Shown here one piece after another: positions 10,181 to 22,276 of a stretch of 64,000 bases of DNA; within the stretch, counting starts at the first letter, position 1, and each line of letters begins with the position of its first letter. This stretch comes from Yamagishiella unicocca. Lineage: Eukaryota; Chlorophyta; Chlorophyceae; Chlamydomonadales; Volvocaceae. The stretch is taken from positions 19,744 to 83,743 of the forward strand of contig BDSL01000192.1 in assembly GCA_003116995.1 (NCBI GenBank). The letters run 5' to 3'. Both the position numbers and the translations under genes were made by a program. Below the pieces are notes generated by a model, which ran no database searches, was not told the origin of the DNA, and saw nothing but the letters and a program-made list of their open reading frames with translations.

Positions 10181-12714
10181 ATGGCGCCTACCCCAACAGG
10201 CCCCCGCGTCACCCGTGGCGGGGCGCTGCTGACGCGCTTGCTGCTCTCAGCGCTGCTGGCGACGTCTCGCGCCTGCGACGACCCCTACACATTTCCCTAC
10301 AAGACCACTGGGCACTACAACAAGCGCGACTGCCGCACCTACACGCTGATGGACCTGGATGCGGGATGCCTGCCGGACTGGTCCACTGCTAAGCAAGTCT
10401 GCGCGAGCCGCGGCCTTGAGCTGGCGCCCGAGGGCGAGGAGGCGTCCAAAGGCAAGCCGATCAGCATATGTTGTTGGGGGCAGCGTACTGGCTTCCACAT
10501 GTAGTGATTAGGGAGGACAACATCCCTCGCGCATGGGTGATCGATCGCGGAGCGCTTTTCAGGGGCACTGCGGCGCCCGACCAGCTATTGACTGCACAAA
10601 GTCTTTGCAGTCGATGAGCTAATAAATTACTAATAAATTACTACGACAGAACTAAATTACTACGGCAGAACTACTGCAGTCGATGACCGAAATCGTTGTT
10701 AGTGCATCAATTACTGCTGTCGATGACCGAAATTCCACCGCGCGCCCACCGTCGTACTTCCACGCAACCCTACCTGTGGTTACTACTGCCTACCTGCGGT
10801 TAGTGGCTAACGCAACCCCGCCATATACCGCCTAATGCGTGGTGCTCTTCTCGCTCCACGATGCAGACTCCATCAACACCCTCTGCGCCGGCAACCACTT
10901 CACCTGCTGGATGGGCGGCGAGGTCAGCAGCGAAGCCAGCGGCCCGCACTGCCTCCTGATGTCCCAGGAGGGCTACACGCTCAGGCAGGGCTGCAAGCAG
11001 CCCGTGCGCTTCGTGTGCCGCGACAAAGGTAAGGCACTGCGGCGTTGTTGTTGTGAACCCATGGATGGGGGGGCAAGCAGGGGCCAACGGCAAATGCAGA
11101 GAGCATATGTAGCCGTCGGTGGGTCGTCTATTTAAGTAGTAGTAACTGTTACAGTGGGTTACAGTCTTAATGATTGAAGCGCATCGGATGCACAGATTCG
11201 ATGATGAGCCAGCAGACGCGCGCAAATGTCGTTTTGTCGAGCATCATCTGCATTGTGAACGCATGTCTGCGGTGATCCCCTTGCGTTACGTGTATGCGCT
11301 GGCTGGATGGCACAGAGGTCCGTTCATCCAATTTGTCTGCTGGCTTGCAGATCCGTGCAGATCACACTGCCTATGATGGTACCGTTGCCGCCCTCCAAAC
11401 ATGCATACGTGCGCGCAGATTCCAAGTGCCCGCCGCCGCCCTCACCACCACCGAAACCGTCAAATGGTGGGTCGCTACACACAGAGCATACCGACACGTA
11501 CGGGTTAGCAACGAATGTCCATGATAGGGCCTGCCTTCAATCTAATGGCTCAGCTCTTTGCGATGGTGGTGGTGGGGGCGCGACAAAGGAAAGGCAAAGG
11601 GCTAAACGGACGCCATGCTGGAGTAACGGTTACTACTACAGCAGGGGGAAACCTTTTTGTTAGCTGCTTCTGGTATGTTATGCCCCAACCTTTGGCCATA
11701 ATCCACCACTGTACTACTATCAAACGTCGTTGGCGGTCCTACTTATTGCGCCACAAGCAGGCAACTGCTACGAGGCGTGCCACAAGGAGTTCTACTGGTA
11801 CAAGCCCTACGATACCTACTGTGACAAGTACGGCAACAAGTACGACAACTACTGCAAGGCCAAGTGCAGCTGCGGCTGTGAGCCTCTCCTCTGCCCAAAG
11901 CCGCCAAGCCCGAAGCCGCCAAGCCCGAAGCCGCCAAGCCCGAAGCCACCGAGCCCGAAGCCGCCAAGCCCGAAGCCGCCAAGCCCGAAGCCGCCGAGCC
12001 CGAAGCCGCCAAGCCCGAAGCCGCCAAGCCCGAAGCCGCCAAGCCCGAAGCCGCCGAGCCCGAAGCCGCCGAGCCCGAAGCCGCCGAGCCCGAAGCCGCC
12101 GAGCCCGAAGCCACCGAGCCCGAAGCCACCGAGCCCGAAGCCGCCAAGCCCGAAGCCGCCGAGCCCAAAGCCGCCCCGCGTATGGAAAGGTGCGACTATG
12201 GTGCTTCTAATACGCAAACCTTCTTTTGAGGGACTTTGACCAGGCGAGCGCACGTACTACCGTTTTATTTCATTCACGCGGCTAACCGATATGGTTCAGC
12301 CGGTTCAGCACGGTTCATTTCTTTCACACATCCTGCTTCGCTCTCTCCCAAGTCGCTTACTGGCCACAACCCGCCCAATCGATCGCTTCTCACGCAGACG
12401 ACTACAACGTGCCGGTTCTACACAAGGATGGCTACGACTACCGCATGTACACGAAGGACGCCAAGCAGCTCATGCGGTACGGCAACGCAGACAAGTTCTG
12501 CGACACGCTGGGCAAGGGCTGGGACCTGGTGCCGTACTGGGACGCCAAGGGCTACGATGCCGTGCGCCAGCTGTGCGCCAAGAACCACTTCACCTGCTGG
12601 CTCAAGCGCAAGGACAACGATAAGATGTGCTCACTCATGGCCGCGGATGGCTCGCTGCAGATGCAGGGCTGCGAGCAGGACGTGCGCTTCGTGTGCCGCA
12701 AGAAGAGCGCCTAG
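10181..12714 (+). CDS. Secreted CTLD/Kazal-like mosaic glycoprotein B
   Basis: Five-exon model, 408 residues: 10181-10451, 10867-11028, 11419-11466, 11761-12189, 12398-12714 (TAG). Layout: signal peptide; first lectin-like domain over exons 1-2; a 16-codon linker exon ([12 protein letters not shown]...); one Kazal-like module (CYEACHK...[17 protein letters not shown]) continuous with about 18 PPSPK repeats; one-exon C-terminal lectin-like domain. All junctions are phase 1. Intron 1 again has the GC donor AAAG/GCAAG. Exon 1 differs from its partner in gene A at about two sites in some 205 bases, yet the introns do not align. The PPSPK block is typical of algal hydroxyproline-rich glycoproteins, where the prolines are hydroxylated and arabinosylated. 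Probable wall or matrix protein; the ligand is unknown. Confidence 0.75.
11902..12173 (+). repeat. 15-bp coding repeat (PPSPK), about 18 copies
   Basis: Near-perfect tandem 15-mers of the form CCGCCAAGCCCGAAG inside exon 4 of lectin-like gene B. Variation is almost all at codon third positions (CCG/CCA, AGC), so the amino-acid repeat is preserved. The minus-strand glycine-rich open frame here is a shadow. Confidence 0.95.
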
Positions 12715-15047
12715 GTGTGTAGGAGACGGATGAACGTACGTGTTCCAGATAGGACGACGCGGGGGCAAGCAAGGAAGCATGTTAATTGGGCGCTAAGCCG
12801 TGAATGTATTAACACGGAAAAGACCAGAAACAATTTTGCAATGATCTTCTCACGATGTATGTAGCTGCGGACGGGTGCAGATGGACACCCGGCGTTGCTC
12901 GATGGGGCAGGTGGGGCGGCCATCAAGCGTGTCCGCACGTTCGGCCCCGGGTGTCCTGCCTTCTGGGCACGCACTACTTTCATCGAAGCACCGAAGGCGG
13001 GTGTTTAATACTATCTACATGTTTGCATGTCGACGCGTACCTGTCTTGTTGGTGAATGGGACGGAGGTGCACGTGACGGACTCTCGAATGGGGGATATCC
13101 TAGAAGCTGACAACCGACGTGATCTATGATAATGTTGTTTCCTATTACTTATCTGCCGTGAACGAATTTGTTTTACGTGTTCCGCGCGTTAGAGCGCAGG
13201 AACATAATTTGCCTTGTACGGTGCTTGTATCCGCGCGTTAGAGCGCAGGACCCCTAGGAATGGAAATGGCCCAGCAAGGTCATGCCCCCGCATTAGGTGG
13301 GGCGGCCTTGTTGCAAGGCAAATAAACTATTGGTGGATACACACTGTAACGCTCCCTAAAGGCCCCACACACCCTGCTGTTCCAGTGTTTCGCAGCGTTC
13401 ATGCACGCCGTGTGTACCCGCCCGCCTAACCTGCCCTTGTTTGTCGGCCGGGCTTGCTTTGGGTCGGCGTCAGCCAAATAACCGTACACCTCGTATTTTT
13501 GCCTGGCTTGCTTACTGTACTACGTTACTAACGCTATGTCCCTAAAGGTGGCGGCCATTGCTCTTCTATCTTGGAACGCCTAGTACAACCGACTACACAT
13601 CCGTAAATCTGCATTGCCTTCATGCCACACAGCAGGCGGTGCGTTTGTGGCACCTCAGGACGGGCCCCCCTACCGCTACCCCATGGAGTGATAGCTGGTT
13701 GTCATGCAAGCAGCCATAACTATCTACCGGTATATATCCGCAACTTAGCTCGATCGTGTCTCCGAATGCATCGATGTACTTTCCGATATACAACTGCAGT
13801 CGCCAGCCAGCCGATGCCACGCCACGGTTTTGCCGCAGTTGTATTCTGGATCCGGGCATGTCCGGGGCAGTAGTCGGCGTTTGTCTGTACTTGGCATATG
13901 TGCCGCCCAGCCAAAGCAATATCTGCGGAGACTGCCTCTGCTCGTGCTGTGGCATTGCACGGATGGGGAAGAGAGTAGCTGCGACCTGGCTGTTGGTCCA
14001 GGTTGGTCGCGCTGCTGGTCCATGCTGGTTAAGGCTGGCTGTCGTCTGCGTTTCCGTATTCGGGATATTTTTGTATCCAATGGTCGGTTTATAAATCTAA
14101 GCTGAATCGTCCTGAAATGAATTCCCAGTCGGCGCCAGTGCGCTTTCCAAACTAGCCGTTACAGGATTAGGCGTTTCGCGTCTAGCCTGGTCTAACCTGT
14201 GGCCGTCTCTGGTCTCTATCGGCTGCGACCACCCTAGATGTTAGAGCGGCTCGTGTTTACCGTTCATTTGGAACAAGCAATTGCCATTTCGGATGGAAAT
14301 GCAAACACAGGGAGGAAAAGGTCGGCATTGCGTGTACGAACGTGCGGCATTCCCTGGCAATCTTGACGACGCGCGCATCGCTTCAACCATTCCTCACGTT
14401 TGTCACCACAATCTTTACTGTGAGTATGCCCAGTGCTTCCCGTGCTGAGCCCACGTCGCTCAGGCAGGCTCAGAACCAGGCCGTGATGCATCATGGTTCA
14501 TGGATGGTTGCGCGGTGCCCCACGGATTGTTTGGTTTAGGCTTGTAGTCGTGTTGGGGCGACTAGTCGAGGCATGAACGCATTCTATTTGATTGCGTCAT
14601 GGGGATTTCCAGCTTACCACTTACCAGTTGGGGTTTATAATGTCCAGAGTGTACCAGTGTACCTCTAATAGGGCGTGGAGCCTTCGAGGGATCGAGGCAC
14701 CGATGCGATGCGCAAGATGGCAACCGTAAGTACGGCAAGGTCGTCTCCGTGGTCGAGGCAAGACAACAACACCCTCCATCAGTCGTGTCAAGAACGGTAT
14801 CGCGTAGGTATCAATTACAGCATTTAAGGATGGAGCGCATCCATTTATCTCAATCATTGTTGCCCATAGGCAGCCAGGGCCTATTTGTCCGCCCCGCTAG
14901 GCCATCCGGTCGACTCGACAATTGCACCTGGGAACGTACTTGGCAAAATCGTATCTTGTGGAGCTGTGCATCCTTGTGCTATCGCCATCTGAGCGCTTCG
15001 TCGCTTTATGCCATTTCGCCTGCGAACAACTACGCGGAGCTAAAATC
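12715..15047. other. Intergenic; no gene recognised
   Basis: No lectin-like, Kazal-like or transposon motifs found on either strand. A 21-bp direct repeat (starts TCCGCGCGTTAGAGCGC) occurs at about 13182 and 13231. The open frames around 13.6-14.1 kb have no recognisable family features. The last few hundred bases presumably carry the promoter of gene C. Confidence 0.4.
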
Positions 15048-18000
15048 ATGGGCTTCAAGAGGAATCTCGGGCCCCATTTCTCAGTGGCCGCGACGCTCTT
15101 GCTGCTGGCATGGTCGGCAGCACCTTCACATGCTTGCATGGACGGCTGCCCCAAGCACTACGAGCCCGTCTGCTGCGACGGTCGCATGTGGTACAACCCT
15201 TGCTTCATGTTATGCCAATTTCCGAACATCACGGTCTACGAAAAATGCCCGTCGCCTCCGTCGCCACCTCCATCACCTCCGGCGCCAGTTGGGAGTCCGC
15301 CGCCTCCGGTCTGCGATTCCTACAACTACCCCTACTCAAACATCACCTACAGCAGCACCGTCGACTGCCGCACCTACACGCTGTTCGACGTCGACGCGGG
15401 CTGCATGACTGACTGGTCTTCTGCGAAAGGCTACTGCGAGCACCGCGGCCTCCAGTTGGCTCCCTGGGACAAGGACGCTTCCAACGGTGCGCTTAACTAA
15501 ACGCGTGGGACGAGCACGTGCGCGACTGTTGTCCAGGCGGCGACATGACGTGCCACCTTTGGACTGTTGCATAGCTGTAAGGGCGGGCTAGACCGTGCAA
15601 AGGCCGTTGGATGACGATGGCAGCTACTGCCTGCTGCTGCCTGCTGCTGCCTGCTGCTGCCTGCTGCTAGCTGCGGCTCGACAGCACACGGTCGCATACC
15701 CTCGGGCTCCACATCTCCAAGCCGGGCTACATCCTATGTGGCCGGGTTCGGCGATCACTCAAAACCCCTGGCCTCGACCCGCTTGCTCCCGCCCTTCCAG
15801 CTTCCCAACTTGAGGCCCACATCACGCCCTGCACCCCACCCTTTACGACCTACCTCCTTCGCGCCCTTCTTATCCCACCCCACCCACAACCCCGCTCCCT
15901 CCCAACCCGCCCCGCTTCCTCCCCGTCACAGCCGCCCTCCAGTGGCTGTGCCAGCGCAACCACTACACTTGCTGGGCGGATGGCGGCTCCCCCAGCGGCC
16001 ACTGCCCGATGATGAGCCAGGAGGGCGTCGTACAGTTCCAGGGCTGCAGCCAACGAATGCGCTTTGTGTGCCGTACCATCGGTGCGTAGTGACTGCTCCG
16101 TCCCTGCTCCCTGAGTCCTGAACAGGCCCCTACCGGTTGGTCGCAGTGGACTGCTCCGTCCCTGCGCCCTGAGTCCTGAACAGGCCCCTACCGGTTGGTC
16201 GCTTAGGGGTTTTCCATGAGGAAAGCGCTGGTTTACCGCGCGCGTGTTTGGAACGGAAGTTGAACCAAGGCTCCAGGGGCTGTTGAATCATGGCGTCCGC
16301 CTACCTCCGCGTATGCTTGCTTGGTGCGCTCTGATCAATGACAGAAGAGCGCGGCAGCCGCCAATGCTACGTGCACCACCACCTGAACCGCTACACCGCA
16401 CCGCAACTGATTTCTTGTCCCCTGCCTCTCCACTGTTCCATGCTGCTCCACAGACTCCAAATGCGCGCCACCGCCTCCTTCACCAGAGCCGCCCAGCCCC
16501 AAGCCGCCCAGCCCCAAGCCGCCCTCACCTCACCCCCCTTCACCGCCTCCTTCACCTAGCCCTCCGCTGCCACCGTCGCCCAGCCCCTCGCCACCGCCAC
16601 CGTCGCCGCTGCCTCCCTCGCCGCCGCCGTCACCGCAGCCGCCCTCGCCGCCGCCGTCGCCGCAGCCGCCCTCGCCGCCGCCGTCGCCACAGCCGCCCTC
16701 GCCGCCGCCGTCGCCACGGCCTCCCTCCCCGCCACCGTCGCCGTCGCCGCCGTCATCACAGCCGCCGCCGCCACCCTCGCCACCGCCGCCTTCGCCCCCG
16801 CCGCCTCCGCCACCTTCACCACTGCCGCCATCGCCGCCGCCGCCGTCGCCAAGGCCCCCTTCGCCACCGCCTTCTCCTCTGCCGCCCTCGCCGCCGCCGT
16901 CCCCCTCGCCCAAGCCCCCCGGCCCGCCTCCCCCCAGCCCTCACCCCCCCGTCCCCGTCTGCAACCCCTACAAGACCCCCTACCACAACCGCACGTACTA
17001 CAACACAAAGGACTGCCGCCAATACACCATGTACGACATCGACGCCGTTTGCATGGTCGACTGGTACACCGCCAAGGACTTCTGCTACCATATGGGCCTG
17101 GAGCTCGTTCCGCACACGGACGTCGCCGGGAAATGTGAGTGCACCGGCTGCCTGATAGCGGCTGAGCTACCTAGTCGTACACACTGTATAGCGTGCACCC
17201 GGAGGGATGCCGCCTGGCTGGCTAGCGCACTCCATCCTTCCGGGCTAGGATGTGATCCGCTCGCGCCGCGGTCATGACTAACCCTCCTGTGCGGCGGCGA
17301 ACTGCTACCATCGCTGCCATCGCTGCCGTACACCTGCAACATCGATGTAGGATCGCACGGCGGCCAGGAGCGCGTGGCCGGTCATTTCTAACGCGGCCTA
17401 CCCGCCTAACTGCGTGCCCCAACCTCTAACCGAAGTACCTAACCGTGCGTGCAACACGCCACCGACCACCCCGCCCTGCCGCCCTCCATTCTTCCAACCC
17501 CTGCCGCGCCGCCACCGTTCGGTTGCTTCTTACCACCACCACCACCACCACCACCACCACCACCACCACCGCCACCACCGCCACCACCTCCCCCCCAACC
17601 ACCACCACCACCCGCAGGCGCCCTGACCGAGCTGTGCGCCAGGCGGAGCATGACTTGCTGGACTGGCGGCAAGTTGGATTCGGAGCTGTGCCCCCTCATG
17701 ACGGCAGGAGGCGACATCGTGCAGCAGGGCTGCAGCCAGACAACGAGATGGGTGTGCCGCGAGAAGGGTGAGACCAGGCGAGGCGCGCTGCGCTTCGTTG
17801 CTGTGTGCTAGCGCTGGGCTTGCTCGCGTTTGGCTCCAGGGAGGGCGGAAGGAGGGAGGGGGGAGTGGCGTGAAAACCGTGGAGCGGGAGGGAGGGAGCG
17901 AGGGGGGGGAAGCAAGGCAGAGACCGGGGTGGGGGCTTGCTTTTGTCATCATTAGGAGAGTTGAGGGGCTCGCACTGGAGGTTGGCTATCGTTAAAGGTG

Positions 18001-21000
18001 TCTCCGCCCGTCGGGCTGTGCTGCTATTAACGCCGCCCCCTTGCCGTATGCGTTGTGGCGCCAGAGTGCGGATGCTCGCCACCACCACCGTCGCCCTCAC
18101 CGCCGTCGCCACCGCCGCCACCTCCACCGTCGCCGCCGCCACCGTCGCCACCGCCGCCGTCGCCGCCGCCGCCGTCGCCGCCGCCGCCGTCGCCACCGCC
18201 ACCACCTCCACCGTCGCCCTCACCGCCGTCGCCGCCGCCGCCGTCGCCGCCGCCGCCGTCGCCACCGTCGCCGCCGTCACCCTCACCACAGCCGCCGCCA
18301 CCCTCGCCACCGCCGCCTTCGCCTCCGCCGCCTCCGCCACCTTCACCACTGCCGCCATCGCCGCCGCCGTCGCCAAGGCCCCCTTCGCCACCGCCTTCTC
18401 CTCTGCCGCCCTCGCCGCCGCCGTCCCCCTCGCCCAAGCCCCCCAGCCCGCCTCCCTCCAGCCCTCACCCCCCCGTCCCCGTCTGCAACCCCTACAAGAC
18501 CCCCTACCACAACCGCACGTACTACAACACAAAGGACTGCCGCCAATACACCATGTACGACATCGACGCCGTTTGCATGGTCGACTGGTACACCGCTAAG
18601 GACTTCTGCTACCACGTGGGCCTGGAGCTCGTCCCACACACGGATTACGCCGGGAAATGTGAGTTGCTCGCAGTTCGCAGTTCACATCCACACGTGAATG
18701 AGACATGCGAATTCCGCACCCCATGACTCCCGTTCGCCGATTCTCCCTCCGTTGCTGTCTGTGAGAACTGGTTGTTTGTTTCTGTGTGCCAGAGCTGGTT
18801 CGTCGGCTGCTCGGCGGGAAGAGTCGGGTCGCAGAACATGTAGTACTTGCTTACTTGTTGTGGCTAGAATGATGCGCGATTGCTCGCATGGGCAATACGT
18901 AATGCAGTGGAGTGGCTCTGGGCCCAAACCGTCGCATCCTTAGGAAATGGGGGCCGGTCTTCTAAATGGACGTGCGGGAGTACAGTAGTAATACCTAAGC
19001 ACCACCAAGCTGAAGTATTCTTCGTTTGCTGTCAAAGTCTGCTGCCGTTTTTTTCATCCTGTCCTGATCATTAGCAAGGCACGTTGCTCGCGTCCTAAAT
19101 ATGTGCTTTATTCCCCTTGCCCGCAGGCGCCCTGACCGAGCTGTGCGCCAGGCGGAGCATGACTTGCTGGACCGGCGGCAAGTTGGATTCGGAGCTGTGC
19201 CCCCTCATGACGGCAGGAGGCGACATCGTGCAGCAGGGCTGCAGCCAGACAACGAGATGGGTGTGCCGCGAGAAGGGTGAGACGAGACGACGCGAGACGA
19301 GTCGATCCGACTGAACAAACCCGCAACGATTTCTGAAACCAAGCAGGCCGGCGTTCATAGTGGACCCCTAGCGGGCTGAGACTCCCCGCGTGTGCCAGTA
19401 TTGGATCGCGCGGGAGGGGTCTCACACGCCCGTTAGCTGCCCCCTCCTTCCCACGATTCTGTTATTTGCGTGATCTTGCGCTGCTCGCCCCTGAGGGTCC
19501 GAGGTCACGGTTGCAAAGCAGTTGCAAGCAACCCTTGGCGCCTGATGATTCGAGAGCTTTCCATAGAGGACGATTTCGTTGCCCTCCTGAGGTCCCCGGA
19601 AGTGCCTGGAGTACTATTGCGCGCCTTTCGCTCCATCCGCCTTGTCCCGCAGAGTCCAAGTGCGCCCCTCTCCCGCCCTCGCCTCCGCCGCCGCCACCAT
19701 CGCCGAGCCCGCCCTCGCCTCCGCCGCCGTCTCCGAATCCGCCCTCGCCACCACCCCCGTCCCCAAGCCCGCCGTCGCCTCCATCTCCGCCCCCATCCCC
19801 AAGCCCGCCGTCGCCTCCGCCCCCATCCCCAAGCCCGCCCTCGCCTTCGCCCCCGTCTCCACCTCCCCCATCGCCGCGCCCGCCTGCGAGTAAGGATCTT
19901 GCATGCCTGTGGCCTTCCTGGTGGTGGACTTGCTTTGTTTTTAAAAAATAACAGCTGTTGCTGCTAGCTGCCGCTGCTGCTGCTGCGGTGGCGGTTGTTA
20001 ATGCTGCTACGGCTCACGTACATTGCTGTCACCGCGTTCGCTGCTGAACGAAGCATCCGCTACCCCGAGCATCCTCAGCGTTGCATTCTGTTGTTAATGG
20101 CATATGTTGCTGCTGATCGATGCTCGCTTCTGTCTGTCGCGGCCTCTTCGCACCCGCCACCTGGCCCCCTGCACAGGCTGCTACGACGTGTGCGACAGCA
20201 AGTACCCCAACTGGCAAGTGTGGGTGTGCGACAAGAGCGGCAACTCCTACCGCAACTGGTGCTACGCCGCCTGCAACGGCTGTTACTGGTATACCCCATG
20301 CGGCGGCGGCGCGCAGCTGCCCGCCGCCTCGACAGGTGAGCGGCCGCCAGTCGAACGCAGTTATCTATTACCTCAAAACAGTTTACGTAGTATAACTGCA
20401 CGGTAGGACGGACGAGCTCCGGTATGCATGTACGGCTGCGTCGGGATCCCGTATTTGTGGAGAACGGCGGCACCTACGTCCCAACGCGCCGCATGCCGCG
20501 GCTTCGCGTTACCTTACCCCAGCGGCGCCGCGTTGCAGCCCGCTACCGCTATCACTGCCGCTGCGGCCCCTCCGCATGCACGCGCAGCTTCGTTTTGGGG
20601 TTCGTTCTTGCAACGTGTATGGCCCAGCCACCAAATAACCCAATCGTGCTTTCCATCCTTGACATTATGCCGTGCTTGCCGTACGCTACCGTGCGTCGCA
20701 CAGGCGACAATGTGCTCGCGCTGCACGAGGGCGGCTACGACTACCGCATGTACAACGTGGACGCCACGCAGCGCATGCTGTACGGCGACGCGGAGAAGTT
20801 CTGCATCGGCCTGGGGACGGGCTGGGACCTGGTGCCGTACTGGGACAACAACGGATATCAAGCCGTGCGCCAGCTGTGCGCCAATAACCTCTACACCTGC
20901 TGGCTCAAGCGTAAGGACGACGACACGATGTGCTCACTCATGGCCGCGGATGGCTCGCTGCAGATGCAGGGCTGCGCGCAGGACGTGCGCTTCGTGTGCC

Positions 21001-21017
21001 GCAAGAAGAGCGCTTAA
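15048..21017 (+). CDS. Secreted four-CTLD/Kazal-like mosaic glycoprotein C
   Basis: Nine-exon model, 957 residues: 15048-15486, 15932-16081, 16454-17134, 17618-17767, 18065-18658, 19127-19276, 19653-19889, 20177-20335, 20704-21017 (TAA). Order: signal peptide, Kazal-like module (PVCCDG...C), Pro-rich linker, lectin-like domain 1 (exons 1-2); DSKC linker with a long Ser-Pro tract, then domain 2 (exons 3-4); Ser-Pro tract, then domain 3 (exons 5-6); ESKC Ser-Pro exon; Kazal-like module (VCDKSGNSYRNWC); C-terminal one-exon lectin-like domain 4. The second halves of domains 1-3 are each exactly 150-base exons. All junctions are phase 1. Exons 5-6 look like a recent duplication of 3-4: exons 4 and 6 differ at about one base in 150. 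The start at 15048 gives a clean signal peptide (ATLLLLAWSAAPSHA). Probable extracellular-matrix or wall protein; ligand unknown. Confidence 0.78.
16088..16203. repeat. Tandem duplication of about 55 bp in an intron
   Basis: The block GACTGCTCCGTCCCTGC... through CCGGTTGGTCGC occurs twice in direct orientation in intron 2 of lectin-like gene C. Confidence 0.8.
17533..17616 (+). repeat. (CCA)n microsatellite next to a splice acceptor
   Basis: About 80 bases of almost pure ACC/CCA triplets run directly into the CCCGCAG acceptor of exon 4 of lectin-like gene C, in place of a normal pyrimidine tract. Confidence 0.85.
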
Positions 21018-21245
21018 CCTGGCTGGCTATAGGATTTACCCAAGCAAAGGAACCACCTGTATATATCCTAAAGGAAATATCTGTCTAGACTCACTATGGA
21101 TATTTTTTAGTTCGAGGCCAGAGCTTCATTTCGGCCTGATGCGGGCTGCGCCTCGTGAACATACCTGTCAAATAGCTGACGTGACATCCCGGACACGAAC
21201 GCCCGAATACCCTGCTGGGCAACATATTAATGGCCCCTTTGGCCT

Positions 21246-21556
21246 GCTGTGTACGGCGTTTACATAGCCCTTTGGCTGCTGTGTACGGCGTTTGCGTAGT
21301 CCTTTGGCTGCTGTGTACGGCGTTTGCGGAGTCCTTTGGCAGCTGTGTACGGCGTTTGCATAACCCTTTGGCTGCTGTGTATGGCATTTACATAGCCCTT
21401 TGGCCTGCTGTGTACGGCGTTTGCATAGCCCTTTGGCTGCTGTGTACGGCGTTTGCATAGCCCTTTGGCTGCTGTGTACGGTGTTTGCTTAGTCCTTTGG
21501 CTGGTGTGTACGGCGTTTGCATAGCCCTTTGGCTGATGTGTACGGTGTTTGCATAG
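21246..21556. repeat. 32-bp minisatellite, about 9-10 copies
   Basis: Tandem unit CCCTTTGGCTGCTGTGTACG followed by GCGTTTGCATAG, with small length and base variants, about 230 bp downstream of lectin-like gene C. It opens long frames on both strands, but its unit length (not a clean multiple of 3) argues against coding. Confidence 0.9.
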
Positions 21557-21860
21557 GTTATCCCGTACCCCCTTTCTGTGCATACGATATAGGTACTGTA
21601 CGCAAGCGGTACGTACAAGCGTAGCCCATGTTTCCAACGATACGAGATTAACGAGGCTTTACGCGCAATCCCAACTTAACCAAGCAAGCGGAAGACCCAC
21701 CTAGCTAGCCCATACGCCACAAGGTCGCATGGCTGACGTCGCATCGGCTTGTGCCGGAATGGAGACCTTGATGGCGAGAGTGCACTTGTAATAACACCTC
21801 CCTCCCTCCAGTAGTAAGCACGTTTGTTTGAGGCCTCCTCGCCGGAAGTTGCGATCAGTG
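21557..21860. other. No gene recognised
   Basis: Short stretch between the minisatellite and LINE debris. No motif, splice-consistent exon or RNA gene seen. Confidence 0.4.
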
Positions 21861-21864
21861 CTCG

Positions 21865-22110
21865 GAGCTGAGGGAGATGACTGTTCGGGTTGGGACGGCT
21901 GTGCAGCTGGCCGGGGTTGTGGACGCTCGGCGAGCAGCGCATGAGCTGGTTGTGCCCGACGCTTGCGGGCACCGGGCCTGCACCGCCAGCGGCCCTTGCG
22001 GCCCTGCAGCACGTGTTCAGGCGGCTCTGGTCAAATGTGAAATGGGAGCCCTCCCATAACGAGGGATGGTGGCGGCTGACCGTGGATGGGATCTCCCCGG
22101 GAAAAATCGT
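21865..22110 (+). mobile_element. LINE ORF2 fragment, plus strand
   Basis: Encodes LREMTVRVGTAVQLAGVVDA and, in another frame, EGWWRLTVDGIS, matching the ORF2 C-terminal segment seen at 8260-9255. Frameshifted and truncated at both ends. Confidence 0.65.
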
Positions 22111-22276
22111 ACCATGCACTTTGACCGGGCGGCGCACTTCAGCGGAATTGGCTTATTACGCGGAATTGCCGCGCAAGTTACGAGGTGCGGGCGGGAAATG
22201 TCCTTGTTGTCGCCCCCTGAAACTCCCCATGCCGGGATGAGGATGGCGAGGACGGCCAGCCGCCTTATGATGTACT

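Noticed and set aside
11849..12253. Glycine-rich minus-strand ORF ([12 protein letters not shown] repeats)
   Set aside because: Exact antisense of the PPSPK exon of lectin-like gene B, and likewise the Gly-rich frames opposite the Ser-Pro tracts at 16.5-16.9 and 18.0-18.4 kb. Frame, splice and paralogue evidence support only the plus strand.
21094..21637. Possible CRISPR-like array or repeat protein at the 32-bp repeat
   Set aside because: Units are contiguous with no unique spacers, and the context is a eukaryotic nuclear genome. It is a plain minisatellite.
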